From Streptomyces sp. SirexAA-E (GTDB lineage Bacteria > Actinomycetota > Actinomycetes > Streptomycetales > Streptomycetaceae): a stretch of 64,000 nucleotides of DNA. The DNA lies in the NCBI RefSeq assembly GCF_000177195.2, contig NC_015953.1:5084001-5148000 (forward strand). The letters are read 5' to 3'. Position numbers and translations under genes: made by a program. Under the pieces are notes generated by a model that saw only the letters and a list, made by a program, of their open reading frames with translations, searched no databases and had not been told where the DNA came from. Below, in pieces: positions 53,571-64,000 of the stretch (position 1 is the stretch's first letter; every line of letters starts with the position of its first letter).

Positions 53571-55448
53571 TCACGCCAGGCTCTCCCGCCACGCCCGGTG
53601 CAGGCCCGCGAAACGGCCGGTTCCCGCGATGAGTTCGGCCGGGGCGCCGTCCTCCACGATCCGGCCGTGCTCCATCACCAGCACCCGGTCGGCGATCTCG
53701 ACCGTCGACAGCCGGTGCGCGACGACCACCGCGGTGCGGCCGCGCAGCACCGTGTCCATCGCCTGTTGCACCGCCCGCTCGCCGGGGACGTCGAGCGAAC
53801 TCGTGGCCTCGTCCAGGATGAGCACCGCCGGGTCGGCGAGCAGCGCGCGGGCGAACGCCACCAGTTGGCGCTGACCCGCGGAGATCCGGCCGCCCCGCTT
53901 GCGTACGTCCGTGTCGTAACCGTCGGGCAGGCCGCTGATGAAGTCGTGCGCGCCGATGGCCTTGGCCGCGCGCTCGATCTCCTCGGGTGTGGCCTCCGGG
54001 CGGCCGATCGCGATGTTCTCCCGGATCGTCCCGGAGAAGAGGAACGCCTCCTGGGTCACCATCACCACGCCCCGGCGCAGCTCGGGCGTCGGCAGGTCCC
54101 GCAGGTCGGTGCCGTCCAGCAGGACCCGGCCGTCGGTCGGGTCGTAGAAGCGGGCGAGCAGCTTGACGAGCGTCGACTTGCCCGCGCCCGTCGAGCCCAC
54201 CACCGCCACGGTCTGACCCGCGGGGACGGTCAGATCGAAGCGGGGCAGCACCTCACCGCCCGTGCGGTACGCGAACCGCACCCCCTCGAACCGCACCTCG
54301 CGGCCAGGGATCCCACCGGTCAGGGCGGGCAGCTCCTTCGGCGCGGCCGGCTCCGGGACCATGGGCGTCTGCGCCAGCAGACCGGCGATCTTCTCCAGCG
54401 ACGCGGCGGCCGACTGGTAGGAGTTGAGGAACATGGCGAGCCGGTCGATCGGGTCGTACAGCCGCCGCAGATACAGCACCGCCGCGGCCAGCACCCCGAG
54501 CTCCAGCGTGCCCGACGCCACCCGGTACGCCCCCCACAGCACCATCCCGGCCACCGCCGTGTTCGCGACGAGCCGGGACCCGACGACGTAACGGGCCATC
54601 TCCAGCAGCGCGTCGCCGTTCCGCCGCTCGTGCCGGTGGTTGAGCACCGCGAAGTCCGCCTCGTTGGCCCGCTCCCTGCGGAAGGCCTGCACGGGACGGA
54701 TGCCGTTCATCGTCTCGGCGAACTTCACGATCACGGCCGCGATGGCCGTGGACCGTCCCGCGTACGCCTTCGCCGCGCGCCGCCGGTAGGAGCGCACCAG
54801 CACGTACAGCGGGCCGAAGGAGGCCACGGCGATGGCGCCGATCCCGAGGTCCAGCCACAACAGCATCAGCGTGATCGACACGAACGACAGCACCACGCCG
54901 AGGAGTTCCTGCAACCCCTCGCTCAGCAGCTCGCGCAGCGACTCCACGTCCGTGGTCGAGCGCGAGATCAGCCGCCCCGAGGTGTACCGCTCGTGGAAGT
55001 CCACGCTCAGCGCCTGGGAGTGGCGGAAGATGCGTCCGCGCAGGTCGAGCAGCACGTCCTGGTTGATCCGGGCGGCGGCCCGGATGAACGCGTACTGGAG
55101 CAGCCCGGCCCCGGCCGAGCACACCGCGTACCCGGCGCCGACGGCGATCAGCGGTCCGTGGTCGTGGTCCCGGAACGCGGGCACACCCCGGTCGATGGCG
55201 AACGCGACGAGCAGCGGCCCGGCCTGGACGGCGGCCTGCTGGACCAGCAGCACGAGCGAGGCGACGACCACCCTGGCGCGCAGCGGACCGAGCAGCGACG
55301 TCAGCAGCGCCCAGGTCGCGCCGGGCGGAGTGGGCAGGTCGTCCCGGTCGAACGCGTCGAAGGCGCCGGGGACGTCCTGGGGGGCGGGCTTCTTGCCGGG
55401 CGGGTCCTCGTCGGCCAGGACGGGGCCGCCCGCTGTGGTACTGGTCAT
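53571..55448 (-). CDS. ABC exporter subunit (TMD-NBD), heterodimer partner B
   Basis: A 625-residue half-transporter with an N-terminal cytoplasmic arm, six transmembrane helices (about 45-335) and a nucleotide-binding domain (about 380-615). Walker A is GSTGAGKST and Walker B VLILDEATS (catalytic Glu kept). The signature is RISAGQRQ, deviating from LSGGQ. Stop TGA at 53571. It overlaps the partner gene by 4 bp (ATGA). In heterodimeric exporters one ATP site is degenerate, formed by a non-canonical signature on one subunit and a Walker-B Glu-to-Asp change on the other; this protein supplies the former. Substrate unknown, probably drug or lipid export. Confidence 0.93.
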   Translation of the reverse strand: MTSTTAGGPVLADEDPPGKKPAPQDVPGAFDAFDRDDLPTPPGATWALLTSLLGPLRARVVVASLVLLVQQAAVQAGPLLVAFAIDRGVPAFRDHDHGPLIAVGAGYAVCSAGAGLLQYAFIRAAARINQDVLLDLRGRIFRHSQALSVDFHERYTSGRLISRSTTDVESLRELLSEGLQELLGVVLSFVSITLMLLWLDLGIGAIAVASFGPLYVLVRSYRRRAAKAYAGRSTAIAAVIVKFAETMNGIRPVQAFRRERANEADFAVLNHRHERRNGDALLEMARYVVGSRLVANTAVAGMVLWGAYRVASGTLELGVLAAAVLYLRRLYDPIDRLAMFLNSYQSAAASLEKIAGLLAQTPMVPEPAAPKELPALTGGIPGREVRFEGVRFAYRTGGEVLPRFDLTVPAGQTVAVVGSTGAGKSTLVKLLARFYDPTDGRVLLDGTDLRDLPTPELRRGVVMVTQEAFLFSGTIRENIAIGRPEATPEEIERAAKAIGAHDFISGLPDGYDTDVRKRGGRISAGQRQLVAFARALLADPAVLILDEATSSLDVPGERAVQQAMDTVLRGRTAVVVAHRLSTVEIADRVLVMEHGRIVEDGAPAELIAGTGRFAGLHRAWRESLA

Positions 55449-57271
55449 CGGGTGCTGCTCTCCTCGGCAGTGGGGACACCGGCGTGGTCGTCCGCGTCCA
55501 TGGCGCCGTCCGCGCCCGACATCAGCCAGGCGTACTCGGCGTTGTGGTGCAGCAGTTCCTGGTGGGTGCCGACGGCGCTGATCCGGCCGCCGGACAGCAG
55601 CGCCACCCGGTCTGCCAGCATCACCGTGGACGGCCGGTGCGCGACGACCAGGGCTGTCGTCTCCTCCAGCACCCGCCGCAACGCCGCCTCCACCAGGGCC
55701 TCCGTGTGCACGTCCAGCGCGGAGAGCGGGTCGTCGAGCACCAGGAAACGCGGCCTGCCGACGACGGCACGGGCCAGCGCGAGGCGCTGGCGCTGACCGC
55801 CCGACAGGCTCAGCCCCTGCTCGCCGACCTGGGTGTCGACGCCCTGGGGCAGGTCGTGGACGAAGTCGGCCTGGGCGACGGACAGGGCCCGGCGCAACTC
55901 CTCCTCGCTCGCGCCGTCCGCGCCCATCAGCACGTTCTCCCCGACGGTCGCCGAGAAGAGCGTCGGCTCCTCGAAGGCCACGGACACCAGCTCGCGCAGC
56001 CGGGAGCGCTCCATGTCCGCGATGTCCTCACCGTCCAGCAGGATGCGGCCTCCGGTGATCTCGTGCAGCCGGGGCACGAGCGCGGTCAGCGTGGTCTTGC
56101 CTGAACCGGTCGCCCCCACCAGGGCCATCGTCTCCCCGGGACGGATCCGCAGATCGATCCGGGACAGGACGGGGACGGAGGCGGCATCGGCGTCCGGGTA
56201 GCGGAACTCGACGCCCTCGAAGACGAGACCCGACCCGCCGTCCCCGGGCTCCCGCCCGCCCTCGACCGCCGTCGACGGCTCCTCCGCGACGTCCATGACC
56301 TCGAAGAAGCGGTCGGCGGCCGTCGCCGACTCCTGGCTCATCGCCAGCAGGAAACCGATCGACTCGACCGGCCAGCGCAGCGCCAGCGCCGTCGACAGGA
56401 ACGCCACGAGTGTGCCGGCCGACAGCCCGCCGTCCGCCACCTGGATCGTCCCCAGCACCAGCGCGGCCCCGATGGCCAGCTCCGGGATGGTGGTGATCAG
56501 CGCCCAGATCCCCGCCAGCAGCCGGGCCTTGACCAGCTCCGTACCGCGCAGCCGCTGCGCGAGCGCCCGGAAGGCCCGTGCCTGGCTGCGGTTGCGGCCG
56601 AACCCCTTGACGATGCGGATGCCCAGCACGCTCTCCTCGACGACCGTCGTCAGGTCGCCGACCTGGTCCTGCGCCTTCCGCGCCACCAGTGAGTACTTCG
56701 TCTCGAAGACGGAGCACAGGATCATCAGCGGCACCGCGGGCGCCAGCAGCACCAGGCCCAGCGACCACTCCTGGGCGAACAGGATGACGAAACCGACCAG
56801 GATCGTCGTGGCGTTGACCAGCAGGAAGGTCAACGGGAACGCCAGGAACATCCGCAGCAGCATCAGGTCCGTGGTCCCGCGTGACAGCAGCTGCCCGGAG
56901 GGCCAGCGGTCGTGGAACGCCACCGGGAGCCGCTGGAGGTGACGGTAGAGATCGGCGCGCATCGACGCCTCCACCCCGGCCAGGGGGCGTGCCACCAGCC
57001 ACCGCCGCAGACCGAAGAGGCCCGCCTCCACCAGCCCCAGCAGCAGCAGGTACAGCGCGCCCAGCCACACCCCGCCCGGGTCCCGGTCGGCGACGGGACC
57101 GTCCACCATCCACTTCAGGACGAGGGGGATCACCAGACCCAGGCAGGACGCGAGCACCGCGACGAACGCGGCGGTGAACCAGCGCGCCCGCACCGGTCGG
57201 ACATAGGGCCACAGACGCAGGAGGGAGCGCACGGCGGACCGGTCCGTGGGCTCTGCAAGTGTTTCGGGCAT
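55445..57271 (-). CDS. ABC exporter subunit (TMD-NBD), heterodimer partner A
   Basis: A 608-residue half-transporter with six transmembrane helices (about 30-325) and an NBD from about 350. Walker A is GATGSGKTT, the signature is canonical LSLSGGQRQRLAL, and Walker B ends in LVLDDPLSALD, with Asp in place of the catalytic Glu. Combined with partner B's ISAGQ signature, this places one consensus and one degenerate ATP site in the dimer, as in BmrCD/TM287-288-type exporters. ATG 57271; upstream is the divergent DrrA-type gene. First gene of the two-gene operon. Confidence 0.93.
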   Translation of the reverse strand: MPETLAEPTDRSAVRSLLRLWPYVRPVRARWFTAAFVAVLASCLGLVIPLVLKWMVDGPVADRDPGGVWLGALYLLLLGLVEAGLFGLRRWLVARPLAGVEASMRADLYRHLQRLPVAFHDRWPSGQLLSRGTTDLMLLRMFLAFPLTFLLVNATTILVGFVILFAQEWSLGLVLLAPAVPLMILCSVFETKYSLVARKAQDQVGDLTTVVEESVLGIRIVKGFGRNRSQARAFRALAQRLRGTELVKARLLAGIWALITTIPELAIGAALVLGTIQVADGGLSAGTLVAFLSTALALRWPVESIGFLLAMSQESATAADRFFEVMDVAEEPSTAVEGGREPGDGGSGLVFEGVEFRYPDADAASVPVLSRIDLRIRPGETMALVGATGSGKTTLTALVPRLHEITGGRILLDGEDIADMERSRLRELVSVAFEEPTLFSATVGENVLMGADGASEEELRRALSVAQADFVHDLPQGVDTQVGEQGLSLSGGQRQRLALARAVVGRPRFLVLDDPLSALDVHTEALVEAALRRVLEETTALVVAHRPSTVMLADRVALLSGGRISAVGTHQELLHHNAEYAWLMSGADGAMDADDHAGVPTAEESSTR

Positions 57272-57454
57272 CAGGAGCGAGCCTAAGGTTCACCACTGAC
57301 AGGACTCACGTGATTTTCCGGACGTCCGTGGCCGCACCGGCCGTCCGTGGCCGCGCATCAACCGGACGGGGCGGCCTGTCAACCGATCGGCTGACGGCGT
57401 CTCGAGCGGGTCGGCGGATACCGCCGCCGCCCGCCCGCCGGAATCCTCGACGGC

Positions 57455-58366
57455 ATGCCGATCATCGAAGTGAACGAGGTACGCAAGGCCTACGGGGGGC
57501 GCCTTGCCGTCGACGGGGTGAGCTTCCACGTCGACGAGGGGGAGATCTTCGGGATCCTCGGACCCAACGGGGCGGGGAAGACCACCACCGTCGAGTGCGT
57601 CGAGGGGCTGCGCGTCCCCGACGCCGGCACCGTCCGGGTGGCGGGCCTCGACCCGGTGACCGACCGCGAACAGGTCACCCGGCTGCTCGGCGCCCAGCTC
57701 CAGGAGAGCGGGCTCCAGCCCAAACTGACCGTGCGCGAGGCGCTGGAGCTGTACAGCTCCTTCTACCCGGAGCCCGCCGACCGCTGGGCCCTCGCCGAGC
57801 GGCTCGGCCTCGACGCCCATCTCGACCGCCGTTTCGGCAAGCTGTCCGGCGGCCAGAAGCAGCGTCTGTTCATCGCCCTCGCGCTCATCGGCAACCCGAA
57901 GGTGGTCGTCCTCGACGAACTCACCACCGGCCTCGACCCGCGCGCCCGCCGGGACACCTGGCGGCTCATCGAGGAGGTACGGGAGAACGGGGTGACCGTG
58001 CTGCTGGTCACCCACTTCATGGAGGAGGCCCAGCGGCTCTGCGACCGGGTCGCGGTCATCGACAAGGGCCGTGTCGTGGCCCTCGACACCCCGGCCGGTC
58101 TGATCGACCGGTCCACCGGTTCCACCGTCATCTCCTTCACCCCCTCGCAGCCGCTCCCGGACACGGGAGAACTCTCCCGGCTGCCCGGGGCCGTGTCCGT
58201 CTCGGCCGACGGACCGGACGGCCGGATCACCGTCCACGGCGACGACGACACCGCCGACGCCGTGATCTCGCTGCTGGCCGCGCACGGCATCACCGCCCGC
58301 CAACTGCGCGTCCTGGAGACCAGCCTCGACGACGCCTTCCTCGACCTCACGGAGCAGGACACCTGA
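57455..58366 (+). CDS. ABC transporter ATP-binding protein, DrrA type
   Basis: A 303-residue ATPase of the drug-resistance (DrrA/CcmA) subfamily. Walker A is GPNGAGKTTTV, signature KLSGGQKQRLF, Walker B VVVLDELTTGLDP, H-loop LVTHFMEEAQRL. The C-terminal 90-residue extension is typical of DrrA (ends LRVLETSLDDAFLDL). ATG 57455; no strong ribosome binding site. Followed 3 bp later by its permease. Drr-type systems export antibiotics or other hydrophobic compounds; the actual substrate here is unknown. Confidence 0.92.
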   Translation: MPIIEVNEVRKAYGGRLAVDGVSFHVDEGEIFGILGPNGAGKTTTVECVEGLRVPDAGTVRVAGLDPVTDREQVTRLLGAQLQESGLQPKLTVREALELYSSFYPEPADRWALAERLGLDAHLDRRFGKLSGGQKQRLFIALALIGNPKVVVLDELTTGLDPRARRDTWRLIEEVRENGVTVLLVTHFMEEAQRLCDRVAVIDKGRVVALDTPAGLIDRSTGSTVISFTPSQPLPDTGELSRLPGAVSVSADGPDGRITVHGDDDTADAVISLLAAHGITARQLRVLETSLDDAFLDLTEQDT

Positions 58367-58368
58367 CC

Positions 58369-59142
58369 ATGACCGCGACCCTCGGCGCCACCGACCCGGG
58401 CGGGAGACCGCTCGCCGCCGTCCTCAGGGCGGAGACCCGCCTCTTCCTGCGCGAACCGGGCAGCCTCTTCTGGATCCTGGTCTTCCCGGCCGCCCTGCTG
58501 ACGATCCTCGGCCTGATCCCCTCCTTCCGGAAGGACGACGAGGCCCTCGGCGGACGCAGCGTCATCGACCTCTACGTCCCGGTGGCCGTACTCCTCGCCA
58601 TGATCATGGCCGGACTCCAGGCCATGCCTCCCGTCCTCACCGGCTACCGCGAGCGCGGCATCCTGCGCCGTATGTCGGCCACCCCCGTCCGCCCCTCCGC
58701 CCTGCTGACCGCGCAGATCGTGCTGCACGGCGCGGCCGCGCTGGGTTCCGCCGTCCTCGTCCTGGCCGTCGGCCGGCTCGCCTTCGGGGTAGGGCTGCCG
58801 CGGCAGTCCGCCGGTTACGCGACGGCCCTCCTGCTGGCCGTCGCCTGTGTCCTCGCCCTCGGCGCCACCGTCTGCGCCCTGTCCCGGACGTCCAAGGTGG
58901 CGGCCGCCGTGGGTTCGGTGGCGTACCTGGTCATGATGTTCACGGCCGGGGTCTGGGTGCCCGTCCAGACCATGCCGGACCTGCTCCGCCGGATCGTCGA
59001 GTTCACCCCGTTCGGCGCGGCCTCCCAGGCCCTCGACCAGGCGGCCCTGGGCGACTGGCCCGGCTGGACGCACCTCGGGGTCATGGTGGTGTGGACCGCG
59101 GTGCTGGGCGCGGCGTCGACCCGGCTCTTCCGCTGGGAGTGA
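58369..59142 (+). CDS. ABC transporter permease, DrrB type
   Basis: A 257-residue ABC-2 permease with six hydrophobic helices (about 30-50, 65-90, 108-132, 140-165, 172-195, 230-250). The N-terminus is typical (AVLRAETRLFLREPGSLFWILVFPAALL). The cytoplasmic loop YRERGILRRMSATPVRPSALL matches family conserved positions. Start ATG 58369 lies 2 bp after the ATPase stop. It forms the membrane half of the exporter. A histidine kinase and response regulator follow directly, so expression of the exporter may be signal-dependent. Confidence 0.92.
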   Translation: MTATLGATDPGGRPLAAVLRAETRLFLREPGSLFWILVFPAALLTILGLIPSFRKDDEALGGRSVIDLYVPVAVLLAMIMAGLQAMPPVLTGYRERGILRRMSATPVRPSALLTAQIVLHGAAALGSAVLVLAVGRLAFGVGLPRQSAGYATALLLAVACVLALGATVCALSRTSKVAAAVGSVAYLVMMFTAGVWVPVQTMPDLLRRIVEFTPFGAASQALDQAALGDWPGWTHLGVMVVWTAVLGAASTRLFRWE

Positions 59143-59188
59143 CGCGGCCCTGGGGGAGACTGTGGGCACCAGGCCGAGGGGGGACATC

Positions 59189-60448
59189 ATGAGTGGCGGT
59201 ACGACGGCGGAGCAGCGCAGAGAGCAGTTCCACCGCTACGGCCCGCACGCGATGATCGGCCTGGCCGTCCTGATGGCCTGGCTCTCCGCGGGTCTCGTCG
59301 GAATGTCCCGGGCCCAGACGTACACGGCGGGAGGCCTGGCCGCCGCGGCCTGGGCCCTCCAGGTGTGGTGGAACCGGTCCCGGCCCCGGCTGCCCGCGGG
59401 GTCGTGGTCCGGGCGGGTGTACTACGTCCTGCGGTCCGCGATCGGCTTCGCGCTCTGCTGGTGCAACCCGTTCTTCTCCGTCTACGCCATCCTCGGCTAC
59501 TTCGACGCGGGCACCCTGCTGCCGAAGCGCTTCGTGCGCGCCGGACTCCTGTTCACCGCCGCCACCATGGCCGGCTCCCAGTCCGGCAGCGGGCTGCCGC
59601 CGGTCTCCCTCCTCAACTGGGCCGCCTTCCTCGCGCTCTTCGCGCTGCACGCGGCACTCGCGTTCCTCTTCGGTGACCTCGACGCGCGGGAGGCGGCGAA
59701 GGCCCGCCGCCAGAAGGAGACCATCACCGAGCTGGAACGCACCAACACCCGCCTCGAACGGGCCCTCGCCGAGAACGCCACCCTGCACGCCCAACTGCTC
59801 CTCCAGGCCCGGGAGGCCGGGATCGCCGACGAACGCCGCCGTCTCGCGGCCGAGATCCACGACACCCTCGCCCAAGGCCTGGCCGGAATCATCACCCAGC
59901 TCCAGGCCGTCACCTCCACCGCCGGGAGCGACCCCGCGCTGGCCCGGCAGCACCTCGACCGGGCGTCGGCACTCGCCCGGCACAGCCTCGGCGAGGCCCG
60001 CCGTTCCGTGCACAACCTGGTGCCCGCGGCGCTGGAGGACGACGACCTGCCCCAGGCGCTCGGGAAGACGGTGGCCGCATGGGCCGGACGGCACGCGGTC
60101 CGGGCCGAGTTCACGGTCACGGGGACCGTCGAACCCCTCCACGACGAGGTCGGGGCGACCCTGCTGCGGATCGCGGAGGAGTCCCTCGCCAACGCGGCCC
60201 GGCACGCGTCGGCGACCCGCGCCGGGGTCACGCTCTCCTACATGGGTGACGAGGTCACCCTGGACATACGCGACGACGGACGCGGCTTCGACCCGACCGC
60301 GCTCCCGCCGTACAGCGGCGCGGGCGGCTTCGGCCTGGGCGGGATGCGGGCCCGCGCCGAACGGATCGCGGGCACGGTCACCGTGGAGACCGGCCCCGGG
60401 CTGGGCACCGCCGTCTCCGCCAGGGTCCCCCTGGTCCGGCGCGGATGA
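59189..60448 (+). CDS. Sensor histidine kinase, HisKA_3 (NarL-type) family
   Basis: A 419-residue membrane kinase. Five or so hydrophobic helices (about 15-160) form the sensor part, without a large extracellular domain. A coiled linker (EAAKARRQKETITELERTNTRLERAL) leads to the HisKA_3 helix IADERRRLAAEIHDTLAQGLAGI (phospho-acceptor His) and an HATPase domain (EESLANAARHASA, DIRDDGRGFDP, GGFGLGGMRARAERI). ATG 59189 has GAGGGGGG before it; GTG 59162 is an alternative. It pairs with the downstream LuxR-type response regulator. Intramembrane-sensing kinases of this kind often monitor cell-envelope stress or exporter load. Confidence 0.9.
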   Translation: MSGGTTAEQRREQFHRYGPHAMIGLAVLMAWLSAGLVGMSRAQTYTAGGLAAAAWALQVWWNRSRPRLPAGSWSGRVYYVLRSAIGFALCWCNPFFSVYAILGYFDAGTLLPKRFVRAGLLFTAATMAGSQSGSGLPPVSLLNWAAFLALFALHAALAFLFGDLDAREAAKARRQKETITELERTNTRLERALAENATLHAQLLLQAREAGIADERRRLAAEIHDTLAQGLAGIITQLQAVTSTAGSDPALARQHLDRASALARHSLGEARRSVHNLVPAALEDDDLPQALGKTVAAWAGRHAVRAEFTVTGTVEPLHDEVGATLLRIAEESLANAARHASATRAGVTLSYMGDEVTLDIRDDGRGFDPTALPPYSGAGGFGLGGMRARAERIAGTVTVETGPGLGTAVSARVPLVRRG

Positions 60449-60472
60449 CGGGACGCTACCGTGAGGCACGAC

Positions 60473-61129
60473 ATGACTGAGGAACCGGCCACCCGACGCG
60501 TCATCACCCTCGCCCTCGTCGACGACCATCCCGTCGTACGGGACGGCCTGCGCGGGATGTTCTCCTCCGCCCCCGGCTTCGAGGTGCTCGGCGAGGCAGC
60601 CGACGGGGTGGCCGCCGTGGAGCTCGTGCGCCGGGTGGATCCCGACGTCGTGCTGATGGACCTGCGGATGCCGGGTGGCGGGGGAGTGGCCGCCATCGCC
60701 GAGCTCACCCGGCTCGGCGCCCGGTCCAGGGTGCTCGTGCTGACCACGTACGACACCGACTCCGACACGCTCCCCGCGATCGAGGCCGGCGCGACCGGTT
60801 ATCTGCTCAAGGACGCGCCCCGCGAGGAGCTCTTCACCGCCGTACGCGCCGCCGCCGACGGGCGGACGGTGCTCTCACCGGCCGTCGCCTCCCGTCTGAT
60901 CACCCGGGTACGGACCCCCGCGGCCCCCGGCGGGGAGGCGCTGTCCACCCGGGAGCGCGAGGTGCTCGCCCTCGTCGCCAAGGGCACATCGAACCGTGAG
61001 ATCGCGGCCGTCCTGTTCATCAGCGAGGCGACCGTGAAGACCCACCTCACCCATGTCTTCGCCAAGCTGGGCGCCAAGGACCGCGCCGCCGCCGTGGCCC
61101 TCGGCTACGAGCGCGGCATCCTCGGCTGA
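60473..61129 (+). CDS. Response regulator, NarL/LuxR family
   Basis: A 218-residue response regulator. Receiver domain with D17-D18 and phospho-acceptor Asp63 (VVLMDLRMPGG), Thr and Lys of the switch (LVLTTYD, YLLKDAP). The LuxR-type HTH is about 150-210 (LSTREREVLALVAKGTSNREIAAVLFISEATVKTHLTHVFAKLG). ATG 60473 is preferred, with GAGG 7 bp upstream; GTG 60461 would extend it by 4 residues. It likely controls the Drr-type exporter or the heterodimeric exporter nearby. The repeat element copy 4 lies directly downstream and a divergent-end glgX gene follows. Confidence 0.93.
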   Translation: MTEEPATRRVITLALVDDHPVVRDGLRGMFSSAPGFEVLGEAADGVAAVELVRRVDPDVVLMDLRMPGGGGVAAIAELTRLGARSRVLVLTTYDTDSDTLPAIEAGATGYLLKDAPREELFTAVRAAADGRTVLSPAVASRLITRVRTPAAPGGEALSTREREVLALVAKGTSNREIAAVLFISEATVKTHLTHVFAKLGAKDRAAAVALGYERGILG

Positions 61130-61144
61130 GACCCCGCGCCCCGG

Positions 61145-61321
61145 CCAGGGCGTGTTCCGGAAGTCCCGCCTGTCCGGCGACGCCTGGCATGCACCCTCGC
61201 CGCGTTGTCGGGATCACCCCGGTACATCCGGTACCGGGGCGGCCCTCCGCCGTGCGATCGCACGCACCGGACGCCGCCGGACCCGCCCTCCGGGCGGACG
61301 GCGCCACTTCCGAGACACGCC

Positions 61322-61325
<4 letters not shown>
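61145..61325 (+). mobile_element. Small inverted-repeat element, copy 4
   Basis: A 181-bp element in the same orientation as copies 1 and 2, with diverged ends (CCAG...CTAC borders, AGGGCGTGTTCCGGAAGT). It keeps the internal hairpin (GCCCCGGTAC.../GTACCGGGGC) and GCGATCGC. Its right border provides the stop codon of the minus-strand glgX gene (CTA at 61322-61324). Confidence 0.8.
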
Positions 61326-63556
<2,231 letters not shown>

Positions 63557-63712
63557 CTCTCAGCCTCCCGCGACTCGTCGGACGGGCCCCCCGGGGAAAG
63601 GGCGTGCGGCGCCTGGGCCACGGCCCTTCCTGGTGGTGTCCTCCCCCCTGTTCTGCCCACGGCCGGGCCCGCACTCACGTTTCCCCGGGGCGGGCCCGTC
63701 GTTGGGGGGAGC

Positions 63713-64000
63713 GTGAACCACGAAGCGAAGAGAGCACGGGCGGGTTCGGCCGCCGTGCTGACATGGGCAGGACTGTTCACCGTGCTGGCCGTACTCACGG
63801 GCTGCACCCAGGCGACGTCGTTCTTCGGGGACGGCCGCGCGCCGGGGGACGCCATCCGCATCGTCCCGAAGGACGGTGCCGAGAACGTGGGCGCGGACGA
63901 CCGGATCGAGGTGACCGTCCCCGACGGCCGGCTCGAACGGGTCAAGGTGACACGGATCGAGGACGCGGAGCAGGAGGAGGTGCCGGGGAAGATCGCCGGC
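63713..64000 (+). CDS. L,D-transpeptidase-like lipoprotein, 5' part (cut by window edge)
   Basis: The first 96 residues are present. Signal with basic n-region (NHEAKRARAG), hydrophobic core (AAVLTWAGLFTVLAVL) and lipobox LTGC (Cys31). The mature start (RIVPKDGAENVGADDRIEVTVPDGRLERVKVTRIEDAEQEEV) looks like the Ig-like (Big) domain that precedes the YkuD catalytic domain in actinobacterial L,D-transpeptidases. The catalytic part is beyond the window. GTG 63713 follows GGGGGGA by 2-3 bp, a tight spacing. Position next to glgX also matches the S. coelicolor order. Confidence 0.6.
   Translation, partial: MNHEAKRARAGSAAVLTWAGLFTVLAVLTGCTQATSFFGDGRAPGDAIRIVPKDGAENVGADDRIEVTVPDGRLERVKVTRIEDAEQEEVPGKIAG

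Noticed and set aside
53467..53874. A plus-strand frame starting ATGGAGGAAAG
   Set aside because: After about 30 residues it is antisense to the ABC exporter gene and shows no domain; at most a remnant.
53346..55796. An 816-codon plus-strand frame opposite the ABC exporter
   Set aside because: The minus strand has complete Walker A, signature and Walker B motifs; this frame has none and is antisense.

Overview
The window is chromosomal DNA of a Streptomyces or very close relative. G+C is very high with GC-rich third positions, genes use GTG starts freely, and actinobacterial families are present (DUF6230/DUF6114, GlgE pathway, MmpS-like lipoprotein, SpoIIE-type PP2C phosphatase). From memory, the gene order (icmA, thioredoxin, pyk-ackA-pta, pfkA, glgB-mak-treS-glgE, glgP, M4 protease, ABC pairs, two-component pair, glgX, L,D-transpeptidase) matches the core region of S. 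coelicolor around SCO5413-SCO5457. The window therefore looks like conserved core with a few accessory insertions.

Layout. 0-3.7 kb: end of an MFS exporter, a MarR regulator, a small membrane protein and isobutyryl-CoA mutase large subunit (icmA) behind a perfect 24-bp palindrome. 3.7-9.7 kb: a giant secreted LamG / coiled-coil / Hint / RNase-A-like polymorphic toxin with a downstream candidate immunity gene. 9.7-11.7 kb: divergent TetR regulator and thioredoxin-TPR protein. 12.2-15.1 kb: DUF6230, DUF6114 and a secreted stalk protein, interrupted by a small inverted-repeat element. 15.4-21.7 kb: glycolysis and acetate node (pyk, ackA, pta, then pfkA). 21.8-27.3 kb: XRE regulator, CitA/CitB-like two-component pair divergent from a C4-dicarboxylate symporter, and an unknown protein bracketed by two identical terminator hairpins. 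27.3-33.5 kb: GH16 glucanase under a LacI-type operator, MerR-thioredoxin pair, small lipoproteins, a heptanucleotide satellite and a VOC protein. 33.6-45.1 kb: GlgE pathway (glgE-treS-mak-glgB) divergent from an alpha-glucan phosphorylase. 45.3-50.6 kb: GAF-PP2C-ATPase phosphatase, alginate-lyase-family protein and M4 metalloprotease. 51.3-53.5 kb: an accessory patch with a methyltransferase, a GRDP-like protein with a CxxCHxxC tail, a decapitated XRE regulator and a tiny gene over a large palindrome. 53.6-64 kb: heterodimeric ABC exporter, DrrAB-type exporter, sensor kinase and response regulator, glgX, and the start of an L,D-transpeptidase.

How it works together. The acetate/glycolysis block and the GlgE/GlgP/GlgX genes form a carbon-storage region: TreS and Mak turn trehalose/maltose into maltose-1-phosphate, GlgE polymerises it, GlgB branches it, and GlgP and GlgX take the glucan apart. 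Secreted hydrolases, lipoproteins and the toxin form the surface-facing component.

The most unusual features are the toxin-immunity locus, a four-copy 112-211 bp inverted-repeat element sitting at CTAG (often a stop codon), lysine/alanine-rich histone-H1-like inserts in GlgB, GlgE and Mak, and the 53.3-kb nested palindrome. No tRNA, rRNA, CRISPR array or intact transposase was seen.
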